Below are positions 50,119 to 58,974 of a DNA stretch of 64,000 nt, piece by piece. The translations under genes were made by a program, and so were the position numbers. The notes below the pieces were generated by a model, which saw nothing but the letters and a program-made list of their open reading frames with translations, made no database searches and was not told the origin of the DNA. Source of the stretch: G965230065 sp965230065 (GTDB lineage: Bacteria; Bacteroidota; Bacteroidia; Cytophagales; Cyclobacteriaceae); assembly GCA_965230065.1 (NCBI GenBank), contig OZ245942.1, positions 7,316,001-7,380,000 on the forward strand. Direction: 5' to 3'. Within the stretch, counting starts at the first letter, position 1. Each line of letters begins with the position of its first letter.

Positions 50119-50991
50119 ATGGACCACACAACTTCTCGTAAAAAAACTCGTGGGACTTGGCCCATCCACGGCTGGGTGGGCATCATCCTCATTCTAATTT
50201 TCTGGCCTTTAAACTGGTTTTTGCCGGGTTTGCGCACACACTGGGGGTTCTTTCCGCTTTGGCTGGGCTACTCCCTTACCATAGATGCGATGGTTTTTTA
50301 CAGGAAACACACTTCCTTGTTCACCCGGAGTTGGAAAAAATATATCGCCCTTTTCCTGCTTTCGGCCCCTGCATGGTGGCTTTTTGAACTGATCAATGAA
50401 CGCACCCAATACTGGCACTACACAGCCCGGGAGGCTTTTACCGATTTTGAATACTTTGCTTTTGCCACACTTAGCTTCTCTACGGTGATTCCGGCTGTTT
50501 TTGGCACTGCCGAATGGATTGGTTCATTTGCCTGGATACAACGCATGCGACCAGGCCCAAAGTTTGGAACTGATAAGCACACTACGCTCATCTTTTTCGT
50601 GCTTGGGTGGACCATGCTGGCATTAATGTTCATTTGGCCGGCATATTTTCCAGCTTTCACCTGGATGTCGCTATACTTTATTATCGATCCTGTGAATGTA
50701 TGGCTTGGGAACCCTTCCCTTTTGGGATACACCGAAAAAAGGGACTGGCGGCCAGTAATTGCGCTATGGACAGCCAGCCTGGTTTGTGGCTTTTTCTGGG
50801 AAATGTGGAATATATATGCTAACCCCAAATGGATTTATACGGTTCCTTTCGTTGATTTTTGGCATATTTTTGAGATGCCGCTGTTGGGTTACCTGGGCTA
50901 TTTGCCGTTTGCCCTGGAGCTTTTCGCCATGTACCACTTACTGATGGGACTCACCGGTACAGAAAAAAATTACTTTCAATTGCTTCCTTAA
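50119..50991 (+). CDS. Conserved hypothetical polytopic membrane protein
   Basis: A 290-residue protein with about eight membrane helices and a short basic N-terminus. It carries aromatic-rich loops such as 'GLRTHWGFFPLWLGYSLTIDAMVFYRK', 'WWLFELINERTQYWHY' and, near the C-terminus, 'FFWEMWNIYANPKWIYTVPFVDFWHIFEMPLLGYLGYLPFALELFAMYH'. The latter is the most conserved-looking part. No function assigned. Follows the TauE/SafE gene by 44 bases. Confidence 0.72.
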   Translation: MDHTTSRKKTRGTWPIHGWVGIILILIFWPLNWFLPGLRTHWGFFPLWLGYSLTIDAMVFYRKHTSLFTRSWKKYIALFLLSAPAWWLFELINERTQYWHYTAREAFTDFEYFAFATLSFSTVIPAVFGTAEWIGSFAWIQRMRPGPKFGTDKHTTLIFFVLGWTMLALMFIWPAYFPAFTWMSLYFIIDPVNVWLGNPSLLGYTEKRDWRPVIALWTASLVCGFFWEMWNIYANPKWIYTVPFVDFWHIFEMPLLGYLGYLPFALELFAMYHLLMGLTGTEKNYFQLLP

Positions 50992-51015
50992 AAATTATAG
51001 GCACAAACTTGATGC

Positions 51016-51444
51016 TTAGGCATTGTGCCTGAACCAAAAAAAGGCAACGATGGCTGAAAGGGAAAATGCCGCCACAGAGGCCGCAATATATTTTTTGGTA
51101 GATGGCTTTATCTTAGCTTGTCCGTTTTCAAAGAGAACAGGCTTCCGTTTACCATATTTCCGGTTCACATATTCCCGCAGCGGTTTTTCCGGTTTAAAAA
51201 CTACACGGCTGTGGCCCGGAATGGTAATGGTTTCTCCCGTATTTACGTTCCTGGTTGTTCTTTCTTTCACCCACTTGAGGCGAAAAGTGCCCAGCCCTTT
51301 GAGGGAAACCTGCCCTTCTTCCAGCAAACCTTCTTCAATGACCGCGGTTAGTGTTTTCAGAAATTGCTCGGAATATGTTTCAGGGTGCCCCATTTTGCGG
51401 GCAATGTCATCTATTAATTTTTGTAATGTAATTTTTTCGCTCAT
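51016..51444 (-). CDS. HU-family protein with C-terminal membrane helix
   Basis: A 142-residue protein. The first ~95 residues are an HU/IHF-like domain ('LQKLIDDIARKMGHPETYSEQFLKTLTAVIEEGLLEEGQVSLKGLGTFRLKWVKERTTRNVNTGETITIPGHSRVVFKPEKPLREYVN'). It is followed by a basic linker and one hydrophobic segment at about 116-137 ('YIAASVAAFSLSAIVAFFWF') at the very end. The architecture suggests a DNA-binding domain tethered to the inner membrane. It overlaps the upstream HU gene by four bases (ATGA), so the two are made together and may form a heterodimer. Confidence 0.85.
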   Translation of the reverse strand: MSEKITLQKLIDDIARKMGHPETYSEQFLKTLTAVIEEGLLEEGQVSLKGLGTFRLKWVKERTTRNVNTGETITIPGHSRVVFKPEKPLREYVNRKYGKRKPVLFENGQAKIKPSTKKYIAASVAAFSLSAIVAFFWFRHNA

Positions 51445-51728
51445 GATGATTTTTTATCTTTCACAACTTCTTTCAATGTACTGCCTGGTGAAAACTCCAA
51501 TACTTGTTTTTTGGGCAACAACACTTTTTCCCCTCTCGACACATCATACGATTTACGACTGTCTTTGAGGCTTACCCGGAAAGTACCGAAGCCCGGCAGG
51601 GAAAACCCTTCTTTTCTTCCGAAATGTTTTTTGAAAACCTGAAATGTAGTGTCCAGGTCAACCCTCACTTCTGTTTGGCTTTTGCCCAGTCTTTCGGCCA
51701 TGCGTTTTACAATGTCTGTGGTATTCAA
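51441..51728 (-). CDS. HU-family DNA-binding protein
   Basis: A 95-residue HU/IHF-like protein: 'NTTDIVKRMAERLGKSQTEVRVDLDTTFQVFKKHFGRKEGFSLPGFGTFRVSLKDSRKSYDVSRGEKVLLPKKQVLEFSPGSTLKEVV'. The 'PGFGTF' turn and the beta-arm 'RKSYDVSRGEKVLLP' are typical, though the arm is shorter and less basic than in housekeeping HU. It overlaps the membrane-anchored HU gene and is first in the pair. Confidence 0.88.
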   Translation of the reverse strand: MNTTDIVKRMAERLGKSQTEVRVDLDTTFQVFKKHFGRKEGFSLPGFGTFRVSLKDSRKSYDVSRGEKVLLPKKQVLEFSPGSTLKEVVKDKKSS

Positions 51729-51856
51729 TGGATATAAAAATTAAGGTTATAAAAAAATGCCTTCCCTGCAAAAGATAACATTTTAAGGCAGGAATAATAA
51801 TTTTTTTACCTTATTTTAGCTTTTTAAATCAAATCCTTTTTTTGAAATATTTATTT

Positions 51857-53017
51857 ATGGATTCATCTGTAAAAGAATCAACCCTGTCTTCGCCTTCTAC
51901 CACTACCAAACTGGAGTCGCATGTATCTAAGCGCCTCATCTCCCTGGATGTCATGCGGGGCATCACGATTGTCGGGATGATTATTGTGAATACTCCCGGC
52001 TCCTGGGATTATGTATATCCGCCCCTGCTGCATGCGGAGTGGAATGGCATCACCCCTACCGATTTGGTTTACCCTTTCTTCCTGTTTATGATAGGTATTG
52101 CCATCACACTGGCGTTTAGCAAAAGACTGGTAGCAGGTGCCAGCAAAACGGATTTGATGAAAAAAGTAACGAAACGATCAGCCATCATCTTTGCACTGGG
52201 GCTGTTCCTTTGGTTATTTCCCTCTTTTGATTTTGCAAACCTCCGTATTCCTGGCGTCCTGCAACGTATTGCGCTGGTATATTTCTTTTGCAGCCTCATC
52301 TTTTTGAATACGCCTTCCTGGAAAGCACAGGTAACCTGGGGCATGTCTTTGTTGGTCATTTATTGGGTACTGATGACGATGGTGCCCGTGCCCGGTTATG
52401 GAGAGCCTTTGCTGGAACCCGGCAAAAACCTGGCGGCCTGGCTGGACAACCTGCTCATTCCCGGCGTTATGTGGCAGGGCACCTGGGACCCGGAAGGTGT
52501 TTTGAGTACCGTTCCCTCCATTGTAACCGGTATTACGGGCATTCTGGCAGGCTACATTATTTTATCTGAAATGACAGCGGAAAGAAAAATCATCTGGATG
52601 ATGGTGATGGGCACGATTTCCCTGGCAGCCGGCTACCTATGGGGGCTGGATTTTCCGATCAACAAAAATATCTGGACGAGTTCGTACGTCCTGGTTTCCT
52701 CTGGCATGGCTTTCCTGATGCTGGGCACTTTATACTGGTTTGTAGATGTGCTTGAATACAAAAAGTGGACTCCGTTTTTCGTAGCCTTCGGTTCCAATGC
52801 CATCACTGCCTACGTCATCCATGGCATAATTGCCGATATTATGGGCATTATCATGGTAACAGATGATAAGAATTTCAAGCAATTTACATACGAAGGACTC
52901 ACCCACCTGGGATTAGGCATGGAAGCAGCCTCTTTCATATGGGCAATTTTGTATGTGCTCCTCTGCTTCGTTCCTATCTGGATAATGTACAAGAAGCACA
53001 TTATTGTAAAGATTTAG
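51857..53017 (+). CDS. Heparan-alpha-glucosaminide N-acetyltransferase-like membrane protein (NagX/DUF5009 type)
   Basis: A 386-residue membrane protein from the ATG at 51857; an in-frame TTG at 51842 would add five residues. 'RLISLDVMRGITIVGMIIVNTPGSWDYVYPPLLHAEWNGITPTDLVYPFFLFMIGIAITLAF' is the hallmark of the NagX/HGSNAT-like family, followed by about ten helices and 'FGSNAITAYVIHGIIADIMG'. Members are thought to acetylate amino sugars using acetyl-CoA across the membrane. Substrate unproven. Confidence 0.88.
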   Translation: MDSSVKESTLSSPSTTTKLESHVSKRLISLDVMRGITIVGMIIVNTPGSWDYVYPPLLHAEWNGITPTDLVYPFFLFMIGIAITLAFSKRLVAGASKTDLMKKVTKRSAIIFALGLFLWLFPSFDFANLRIPGVLQRIALVYFFCSLIFLNTPSWKAQVTWGMSLLVIYWVLMTMVPVPGYGEPLLEPGKNLAAWLDNLLIPGVMWQGTWDPEGVLSTVPSIVTGITGILAGYIILSEMTAERKIIWMMVMGTISLAAGYLWGLDFPINKNIWTSSYVLVSSGMAFLMLGTLYWFVDVLEYKKWTPFFVAFGSNAITAYVIHGIIADIMGIIMVTDDKNFKQFTYEGLTHLGLGMEAASFIWAILYVLLCFVPIWIMYKKHIIVKI

Positions 53018-53054
53018 GCCGGATTAGGAAATTCGTTCTCTTTTCCAGCACAAA

Positions 53055-53168
53055 CCGGTCAGACGGGGTCGCCCAGACCGATGGGCATCTTACGCATGAT
53101 ATCTACTAACCACAATGCAAGCTCCCATTCTTGTGGTCTGTGAAGACTAAGACCACACACTCCGGTCA
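53055..53168. repeat. Short hairpin element bounded by CCGGTCA direct repeats
   Basis: CCGGTCA occurs at 53055-53061 and again at 53162-53168, enclosing about 100 bases. These contain two mutually exclusive hairpins: TGTGGTCT (53132-53139) with AGACCACA (53150-53157), and inner GTCT-GTGA-AGAC (53136-53147). The right copy overlaps the stop codon of the next gene, so it was not simply inserted between genes. The right part may also terminate transcription from both sides. Confidence 0.4.
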
Positions 53169-54566
53169 AATATTCTGAAAAAGCTCAAAAGACTCCAGGT
53201 AATCGGGCACAAACACATTTTGCCACTGGTATTTTTCGTACAAGGTGTTGGCAAAGGCAGTGGCACCTTCCAGCTCCCCGTGTACTACAAAAGTGCGTTT
53301 GGGTGCTTCTGTAAATCGCCCTGCCCATTGCAGCAATTCCTCTTTATCGGCATGGGCAGACAATCCGTCAATTTGGCGCACATGGCAACGAACGGGCACT
53401 TCTGTGCCAAACATACGAACATTTTCAAACTCCTCAAGAATATCCCTCCCACGGGTACCTTTGGCCTGGTAGCCTACAAAAAGAATCGTGTCGTTTTCGT
53501 GGGGCAGGCGGTGGTATAAGTGGTGCATAATGCGCCCGCCCGTACACATACCACTGGCCGAAATAATGATAGCATGTTTTTCTATGCTGTTAATTTCCAT
53601 AGAAGCATCCCGGCTGCGGGTATAGCGCAAATGCTTGTAGTCAAAAATAGATTCCCCTTCCAAATCTTCTTCCCGCAACTTATGATAGGAGAAAAAATCT
53701 TTGTACAAACCCGTTACATTAATAGCCATCGGGCTGTCAATATAAATAGGTGCTTCCGGAATTTTCTTTTCTTCCATCAGCAGCCGGAGGTAATAAATTA
53801 CTGTTTGGGTTCGCCCTAGCGCAAATGCCGGAATAATCAGGCAGCCGTTGTGTTCAAAAGCCTCGTTCACTACCTGCTGTAGCGCATCTTCCGGAAACTT
53901 AGATATTGTATCACGGTTGCCATAGGTAGATTCAATAAAAAGAATATCGGCCTGGGGAATGACTGCCGGGTCTCTCAAAATAGGATGGTTATATCTTCCT
54001 AAATCCCCGGAAAAAACAATATTTTTTCGTTGTTGCGCACCCGTCAATATCATTTTCACGATAGCAGCGCCCAAAATGTGGCCTGCATTATGAAAGGTAA
54101 CCGTAATTTTTTCATGTAAACGCACCTCTTCATCAAACTGGTGCGGGTGCAGCATTTTCAGGGCTTTCCGGGCATCTTCGGTGGTATACAGGGGCAAAGG
54201 CGGGTCATGTTTGGAATACCCTTTTTTTCGTGCCCATTCGGCCTCCTCTTCCTGTAACTTGGCAGAGTCAAGCAGTAAAACCTCCATCAATCCGGCAGTA
54301 GCGTCCGTGCAGTATACAGGCCCCTGAAAGCCCTGTTGTACAAGTTTAGGCAGATAGCCGGTGTGGTCGATGTGGGCATGTGTAATCACTACCGCATCTA
54401 TCGTAGAAGGATCAACCGGAAAAGTATCCCAATTTCTCTCCCTGAGTTTTTTCAGCCCCTGAAAAAGGCCACAATCTACAAGCAGTGTGAAATCATCGAT
54501 CTCGAGCAAATATTTGGAACCTGTAACAGTTTGGGCACCTCCCAAAAATTTGGCTCGTACATTCAT
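53166..54566 (-). CDS. MBL-fold metallo-hydrolase with beta-CASP and RMMBL domains (RNA-processing nuclease family)
   Basis: A 466-residue enzyme. The metal site is 'ITHAHIDHTGYLPKL' (63-68 HxHxDH), with 'GAAIVKMIL' and 'FSGDLGRYNHPILRDP'. The beta-CASP block includes 'ESTYGNRD', 'AFALGRTQTVIYYL', 'IDSPMAINVTGLYKDF' and 'IISASGMCTGGRIMHHLYHRLP'. The C-terminal RMMBL part has 'VRCHVRQIDGLSAHADKEELLQWA' and 'TFVVHGE'. It is of the CPSF73/bacterial RNase family by architecture, most likely a ribonuclease. No operon partner. Confidence 0.93.
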   Translation of the reverse strand: MNVRAKFLGGAQTVTGSKYLLEIDDFTLLVDCGLFQGLKKLRERNWDTFPVDPSTIDAVVITHAHIDHTGYLPKLVQQGFQGPVYCTDATAGLMEVLLLDSAKLQEEEAEWARKKGYSKHDPPLPLYTTEDARKALKMLHPHQFDEEVRLHEKITVTFHNAGHILGAAIVKMILTGAQQRKNIVFSGDLGRYNHPILRDPAVIPQADILFIESTYGNRDTISKFPEDALQQVVNEAFEHNGCLIIPAFALGRTQTVIYYLRLLMEEKKIPEAPIYIDSPMAINVTGLYKDFFSYHKLREEDLEGESIFDYKHLRYTRSRDASMEINSIEKHAIIISASGMCTGGRIMHHLYHRLPHENDTILFVGYQAKGTRGRDILEEFENVRMFGTEVPVRCHVRQIDGLSAHADKEELLQWAGRFTEAPKRTFVVHGELEGATAFANTLYEKYQWQNVFVPDYLESFELFQNI

Positions 54567-54649
54567 AGCAAGGCGGTAGTTTAGGGTTGTAAAAAAATTT
54601 CCTGAATATGGGAAAAATATGGAAAATATCCTGAGTTTAAACTAAGAAA

Positions 54650-55351
54650 TCAGAATTTTTTGACAAAACGAAAATTAAGTCCGGCGGAAAACAAGTGGCG
54701 TTGGCTACCAAAAAAAGTTTCTTCCAGGGGCGTAAACATAAACTTCACCTGGGCTTCTAAACCTATGGCCGTTTTGTCATTTACATTTACGAGCAGGCCT
54801 GTGCCCGCCAACATACCTACATTATGAATTCTGGTGTTTTTCAGATAAGGCTCCGTCAGGGTTTGGTATTCTTCGTCGCTTACTTCACCTGACCTGATAA
54901 TCAGGTTATTTTTGGCCCTGAGTAGCATACTGTTGTTGATGCCTAACATTGCATAGGCATTGGTTTTTTTATCCTGAAAATAATCGTATGTTGCAAAAAA
55001 TGGGATTTCCAGGTAATCTTGCACATAATCAATGGAGTACATCATGCTCAGATCAGGGTTATCGTATGTGTCTGGCAGGTTGGTGTTGGCAAAACCTTTT
55101 TGGGAATAAATGAGGCCACTTCCTATTTTTAGGCGGTCTGTTAGTTTTTTTCTAATATCTATGCCAAAATCAAACGAATGGATGGGGCGTTCTGAAATCC
55201 GTATGCTTTCGGCCCTGGGGCTAATATCACTGACTTCCTGAGATGAGCGGTGCGAAATGGTGGGGGCGATGTTGACGCCAATTTGAATATTTTGACCCTC
55301 AGTCAAAAGGGGAAATAATATCAACAACAAGCCTGGTAAAAAGTGCTTCAT
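54650..55351 (-). CDS. Small outer-membrane beta-barrel protein (porin-like)
   Basis: A 233-residue secreted protein with signal peptide ('LPGLLLILFPLLTEG'). Alternating hydrophobic and polar strands ('RLKIGSGLIYSQKGFAN', 'LEIPFFATYDYFQDKKTNAYAMLGINNSMLL', 'KTAIGLEAQVKFMFTPLEET', 'HLFSAGLNFRFVKKF') end in an aromatic-containing last strand with F, typical of outer-membrane barrels of the PorT/OmpW-like size class. Function unknown. Confidence 0.82.
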   Translation of the reverse strand: MKHFLPGLLLILFPLLTEGQNIQIGVNIAPTISHRSSQEVSDISPRAESIRISERPIHSFDFGIDIRKKLTDRLKIGSGLIYSQKGFANTNLPDTYDNPDLSMMYSIDYVQDYLEIPFFATYDYFQDKKTNAYAMLGINNSMLLRAKNNLIIRSGEVSDEEYQTLTEPYLKNTRIHNVGMLAGTGLLVNVNDKTAIGLEAQVKFMFTPLEETFFGSQRHLFSAGLNFRFVKKF

Positions 55352-55445
55352 CTACAATATTTTTTGTCTGTTTACCAATATAATTTTTTTTTGCGATATA
55401 TGACCTGATAAGTTGAATAATATTACACTCAAAAAAAGATAAATA

Positions 55446-56387
55446 ATGCAAATAGTTTTCCTTGATGCCAAAACAATGGGTGATATTCCCAACCTGAAAA
55501 AGGCAGAAGCATTTGGTAATCTCACTATTTATCAAACAACCACTACCGAACAAGTGTTGGGGCGGATAAAAGACTGCGATATTGCCATTTCCAACAAAGT
55601 GAAAATCAGAAAAGACGTAATGGAGCAATGCCCCAGTTTGAAGCTGATTTGCGTGGCCGCCACCGGCACTGATAATATTGATGTTGCTTTTGCCGAAGAA
55701 CAAGGCATATTGGTAAAAAATGCCAAAGATTACTCTACCCACTCGGTAGCCCAGCTTACGTTCACCCTTATTTTAGGGCTGCTTTGCCAAATTCGGTATT
55801 ACGACAATTTTGTAAAATCAGGTAACTACAGCCAAAGTGATATTTTCACCAGTACTGACCGACCTTTCTGGCAATTGCACGGCAAGCAAATGGGTATCGT
55901 GGGACTGGGCAATATTGGCCGTCAGGTTGCAAAAATCGCGGAAGGCTTTGGTATGGAAATTACCTACTATTCCAGCAGTGGGAAAGACAGGCATCCCGAA
56001 TACCAACGGCTCAAACTGGAAGCACTGCTCAAAACTTCTGATATTGTTTCTGTACACTCGCCCCTGAATGAAAAGACCAAAAACCTCATTGCTCATGAAC
56101 AGCTAAAGTTGATGAAACCTACTGCCTTGCTCATCAACACCAGCCGGGGCGGCATTGTAAAAGAAGCCGATCTGGCCAAAGCCATAGACGCAGCACTCAT
56201 CAGAGGAGCTGGAGTGGATGCGTATGAGCAGGAGCCTTTGCCAGCCAGCCATCCGTACCTTGCCGTCAAAAACAAAGACAACCTGATTTTGACACCACAC
56301 ATGGCCTGGACGAGCATTGAAGCCCGCACTTTACTGATGGATATTGTGTGTGAAAATATTAAGGAGTTTCTAGAGAGAGGAGAATAG
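55446..56387 (+). CDS. D-2-hydroxyacid dehydrogenase
   Basis: A 313-residue NAD(P)-dependent enzyme of the glycerate/phosphoglycerate dehydrogenase class. 'GIVGLGNIGRQVAKIAEGFGMEITYYSSS' is the nucleotide-binding motif. 'LINTSRGGIVKEADLAKAIDAALIRGAGVDAYEQEPLP' holds the catalytic Arg and Glu region, and 'LILTPHMAWTSIEAR' the catalytic His. Hydroxypyruvate or glyoxylate reduction is the usual activity of this type; the exact substrate is not fixed. It has no operon partner. Confidence 0.9.
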   Translation: MQIVFLDAKTMGDIPNLKKAEAFGNLTIYQTTTTEQVLGRIKDCDIAISNKVKIRKDVMEQCPSLKLICVAATGTDNIDVAFAEEQGILVKNAKDYSTHSVAQLTFTLILGLLCQIRYYDNFVKSGNYSQSDIFTSTDRPFWQLHGKQMGIVGLGNIGRQVAKIAEGFGMEITYYSSSGKDRHPEYQRLKLEALLKTSDIVSVHSPLNEKTKNLIAHEQLKLMKPTALLINTSRGGIVKEADLAKAIDAALIRGAGVDAYEQEPLPASHPYLAVKNKDNLILTPHMAWTSIEARTLLMDIVCENIKEFLERGE

Positions 56388-56453
56388 CTTTTGTAGCGAA
56401 TATCAAACAGGGATTAGAAAGAACCGCGGAAGTTACTTCCGCTACAACAGTAT

Positions 56454-56606
56454 TTATCTGTTTTTTAACATCAAAAAAATGTATATGCTCAATGTGCCAA
56501 ACGTCAGTACCAAGGTTGTAAGCAGAAAATAAGCGCCCAGCCCGGTCGCATTACCAAGTCCGGTTTGAATCGTATGATAGGTCAAATAAACAAACTCTGC
56601 TGTAAT
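56454..56606 (-). pseudogene. Short coding remnant or small membrane ORF downstream of malQ
   Basis: A 50-codon open stretch with no ATG reads 'EFVYLTYHTIQTGLGNATGLGAYFLLTTLVLTFGTLSIYIFLMLKNR' and a TAA stop. It has one strong membrane helix followed by a basic end, as in the C-terminus of a permease. A separate ATG frame 'MKNKLQQSLFI' begins 15 bases upstream and would join it with a one-base shift. It is preceded by the malQ stop. It may be a real small membrane protein using a TTG start at its eighth codon, or the tail of a lost gene. Confidence 0.4.
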
Positions 56607-56623
56607 TTATTTTTCATCCCCAA

Positions 56624-58129
56624 TCAACGGTGATACAACCTCACCAACTCCCTGAATTTCTCCGCTGCTTCTTCGGTGGCCTGTCCGGGCAACAGGCGCC
56701 ACTTCCAGTTACCGTGTGCGGTGGAAGGGCGGTTCATGATGGCTTCTTCACCCAAACCTAACACATCCTGCATGGGCACAATGGCGAGTTTTGACACAGA
56801 ACTCATTGCTTCGCGTACCATCAGGCCTGCGATATTATCAGCATGGACTTTGGTGTTCAGGTAAGTCGATACCCGCCGGTGGTCATCGGCACTGCTGCCG
56901 TTTTCAAACCATCCCCTGGCCGTGTTGTTGTCGTGGGTACCGGTATATACCACCGAGTTGGGCACGTGGTTGTGCGGAATGTAAGGGTTGTGCGACATGC
57001 TTTCGTCAAAAGCAAATTGCAGCACTTTCATGCCCGGAAAGCCAAATTCATCCATGAGGTCATACACAGGCTGGTCTATTTCGCCCAGGTCTTCGGCGAT
57101 GATGGGGAGGTGGTGCTGGCTCTTTTGTAATTCATGAAAAAACTCAGCCCCCGGCCCCATGAACCACTGCCCATGAATGGCCGAGGTGTGCTCGGCGGGT
57201 ACTTCCCAAAACGCGGAAAAAGCCCGGAAATGATCCAGCCGGATGATGCCAAACATTTGTAAATTGTGTTGTATCCTATCCACCCACCAGGCATAGTTTT
57301 CGTGCCGCAGCACATCCCACCGGAACACGGGCATGCCCCAGAGTTGTCCGGTCTGGCTGAAATAATCAGGCGGCACCCCGGCTACGGCTTCCGGTTGTTT
57401 GTCTGGCTTTAGTTTGAAAAGATGGGAATGCGCCCACACATCGGCACTATCGTAGCCTACATAAAATGGAATGTCCCCAAAAAAATGCACATCTCTTTCG
57501 GCACAATATCTTTTTAATGCTTCCCACTGATGAAAGAAGATAAATTGCAGGAATTTTTCATATTCTATGTCATCGTGCAGTTCGTGACGTAAGTGGTCGG
57601 TAGCCTCAGGCTCCCGGTCGCGGATATTGGCCGGCCATTGCATCCATCCTTTGCCTTCAAAATGGTTTTTAAAAGCCATGTAATCGGCAAAGTGGTTGAG
57701 CCAATGGAGATGCTCTTTACAAAATTGCTGAAATGCATGCTGTTGCTTTTCTGTACCTCCCTCCTTAAAATACGCGTAAGCCTTTCGAAATAAGCTTTTT
57801 TTGAAAGCTATCACCGTAGGAAAATCCACTTCTTCCTCTGTAAATGTGGTGTTGGTTTCCAAATCTTCTGCCTGTAAATATCCTTCGTGCTGTAACTGCT
57901 CCGGACTGATGAGCATGGGATTGCCGGCGAAGGCAGAAAGCCCGCTGTAAGGCGAATACCCGCTGCCTCCTTCCACAGGGTTTAATGGCAATATTTGCCA
58001 GTAATGGGCTTCGGCATGGGCCAGAAAATTAGCGAAGTGATAGGCTTCGGGGCCTAAGTCGCCAATGCCGTATTTTGAAGGTAATGAGGTAATATGTAAA
58101 ATAATTCCGCTACTGCGCTCTGTTATCAT
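56624..58129 (-). CDS. malQ: 4-alpha-glucanotransferase
   Basis: A 501-residue GH77 amylomaltase that transfers alpha-1,4-glucan chains. 'RSSGIILHITSLPSKYGIGDLGPEAYHFANFLAHAEAHYWQILPLNPV' is the N-terminal signature. Active-site stretches are 'FFGDIPFYVGYDSADVWAH', 'FGIIRLDHFRAFSAFWEVP' (nucleophile Asp), 'PIIAEDLGEI' (acid/base Glu) and 'VVYTGTHDNNT'. Full length. Upstream is the frameshifted phosphoesterase gene with 79 bases between. Confidence 0.95.
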   Translation of the reverse strand: MITERSSGIILHITSLPSKYGIGDLGPEAYHFANFLAHAEAHYWQILPLNPVEGGSGYSPYSGLSAFAGNPMLISPEQLQHEGYLQAEDLETNTTFTEEEVDFPTVIAFKKSLFRKAYAYFKEGGTEKQQHAFQQFCKEHLHWLNHFADYMAFKNHFEGKGWMQWPANIRDREPEATDHLRHELHDDIEYEKFLQFIFFHQWEALKRYCAERDVHFFGDIPFYVGYDSADVWAHSHLFKLKPDKQPEAVAGVPPDYFSQTGQLWGMPVFRWDVLRHENYAWWVDRIQHNLQMFGIIRLDHFRAFSAFWEVPAEHTSAIHGQWFMGPGAEFFHELQKSQHHLPIIAEDLGEIDQPVYDLMDEFGFPGMKVLQFAFDESMSHNPYIPHNHVPNSVVYTGTHDNNTARGWFENGSSADDHRRVSTYLNTKVHADNIAGLMVREAMSSVSKLAIVPMQDVLGLGEEAIMNRPSTAHGNWKWRLLPGQATEEAAEKFRELVRLYHR

Positions 58130-58207
58130 AAAGCTTAAGGTTAAAAATTGTTTTTCTTTTCCTAAAAGATAATAAAAAGTTCGAATACCGTGCAGGATAC
58201 AGCTGTT

Positions 58208-58914
58208 TTATGCGGTTGACCTTTCTATATTTTCTTGTACAATGACCGCCCGTGTATCCAAATCAAAACATAGCAGTTGCCCATGACCAGGGCGCTCTGC
58301 ATACACACATCCGTTATCGAGAGGAATCACCGGGGCGTTTTTATGAATTGCTTCATAAATCGCCTTAGCAGGATGTGGGTTATGCCCATGTACAATGGGT
58401 TTGTTTTTTGCCGCTTCGGCATTGTAATCAAAATCACGAATAGTCAGCATGCTTTCCGTATCAGCGAAGGGATCGGTAGCATTGAAATCAAAACCTGCAT
58501 GTACGAGCCAATAGTCGGGCAGTTCAAAGAAATAAGGCAGACTTTTAAAAAATTGCAGATACTCAGGATGCATTTGCCCGTTTTCCAGCAAATCGAGCGC
58601 ATTAAGCTCCGCCGTGTATGGGATGAGCATGTCTGAGTAATCATTCAGGCAGTTGATATACATCTGCTCATGGTTGCCCCTGAGCAAATACAGTTGCTCG
58701 TGCTGCTGTTGTAATGCAAAAACATACTCCAAACCTTCCGGTTGTGCGGGCCTTTGTTCACATAGTCGCCCAGGAAAAAAAGCTGGTCTTCAGGCCCTAC
58801 TTGTATTTTTTCCATTAAAGCAAGCAAGGAATGATAGCACCCGTGAACATCGGGAATGACCAGGCGCCGCCCCGATGCCGGTTTGTCTATTTGTATGCCA
58901 ATGAGTTGGGCCAT
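58208..58914 (-). pseudogene. Metallophosphoesterase (bis(5'-nucleosyl)-tetraphosphatase/serine-threonine phosphatase type), frameshifted
   Basis: Two overlapping frames carry one protein. The first (from 58914) has 'LVIPDVHGCYHSLLALMEKIQVGPEDQLFFLGDYVNKGP', with the D-x-H and GDYxxKGP motifs. The second (to 58208) has 'LYLLRGNHEQMYIN', the GNHE motif, then 'DYWLVHAGFDF' and 'KPIVHGHNPHP'. The shift lies around 58740-58755; adding one base after GGCCCG would join them as '...KGP-x-QPEGLEYVFALQ'. Either a sequencing error or a genuine inactivating mutation. The intact enzyme would be about 235 residues. Confidence 0.85.
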
Positions 58915-58974
58915 AGGTTTTTAGGATAGTGAGTTAATATTAATTGGTTCAGAATTTTGACAAAGCTTTATGCA

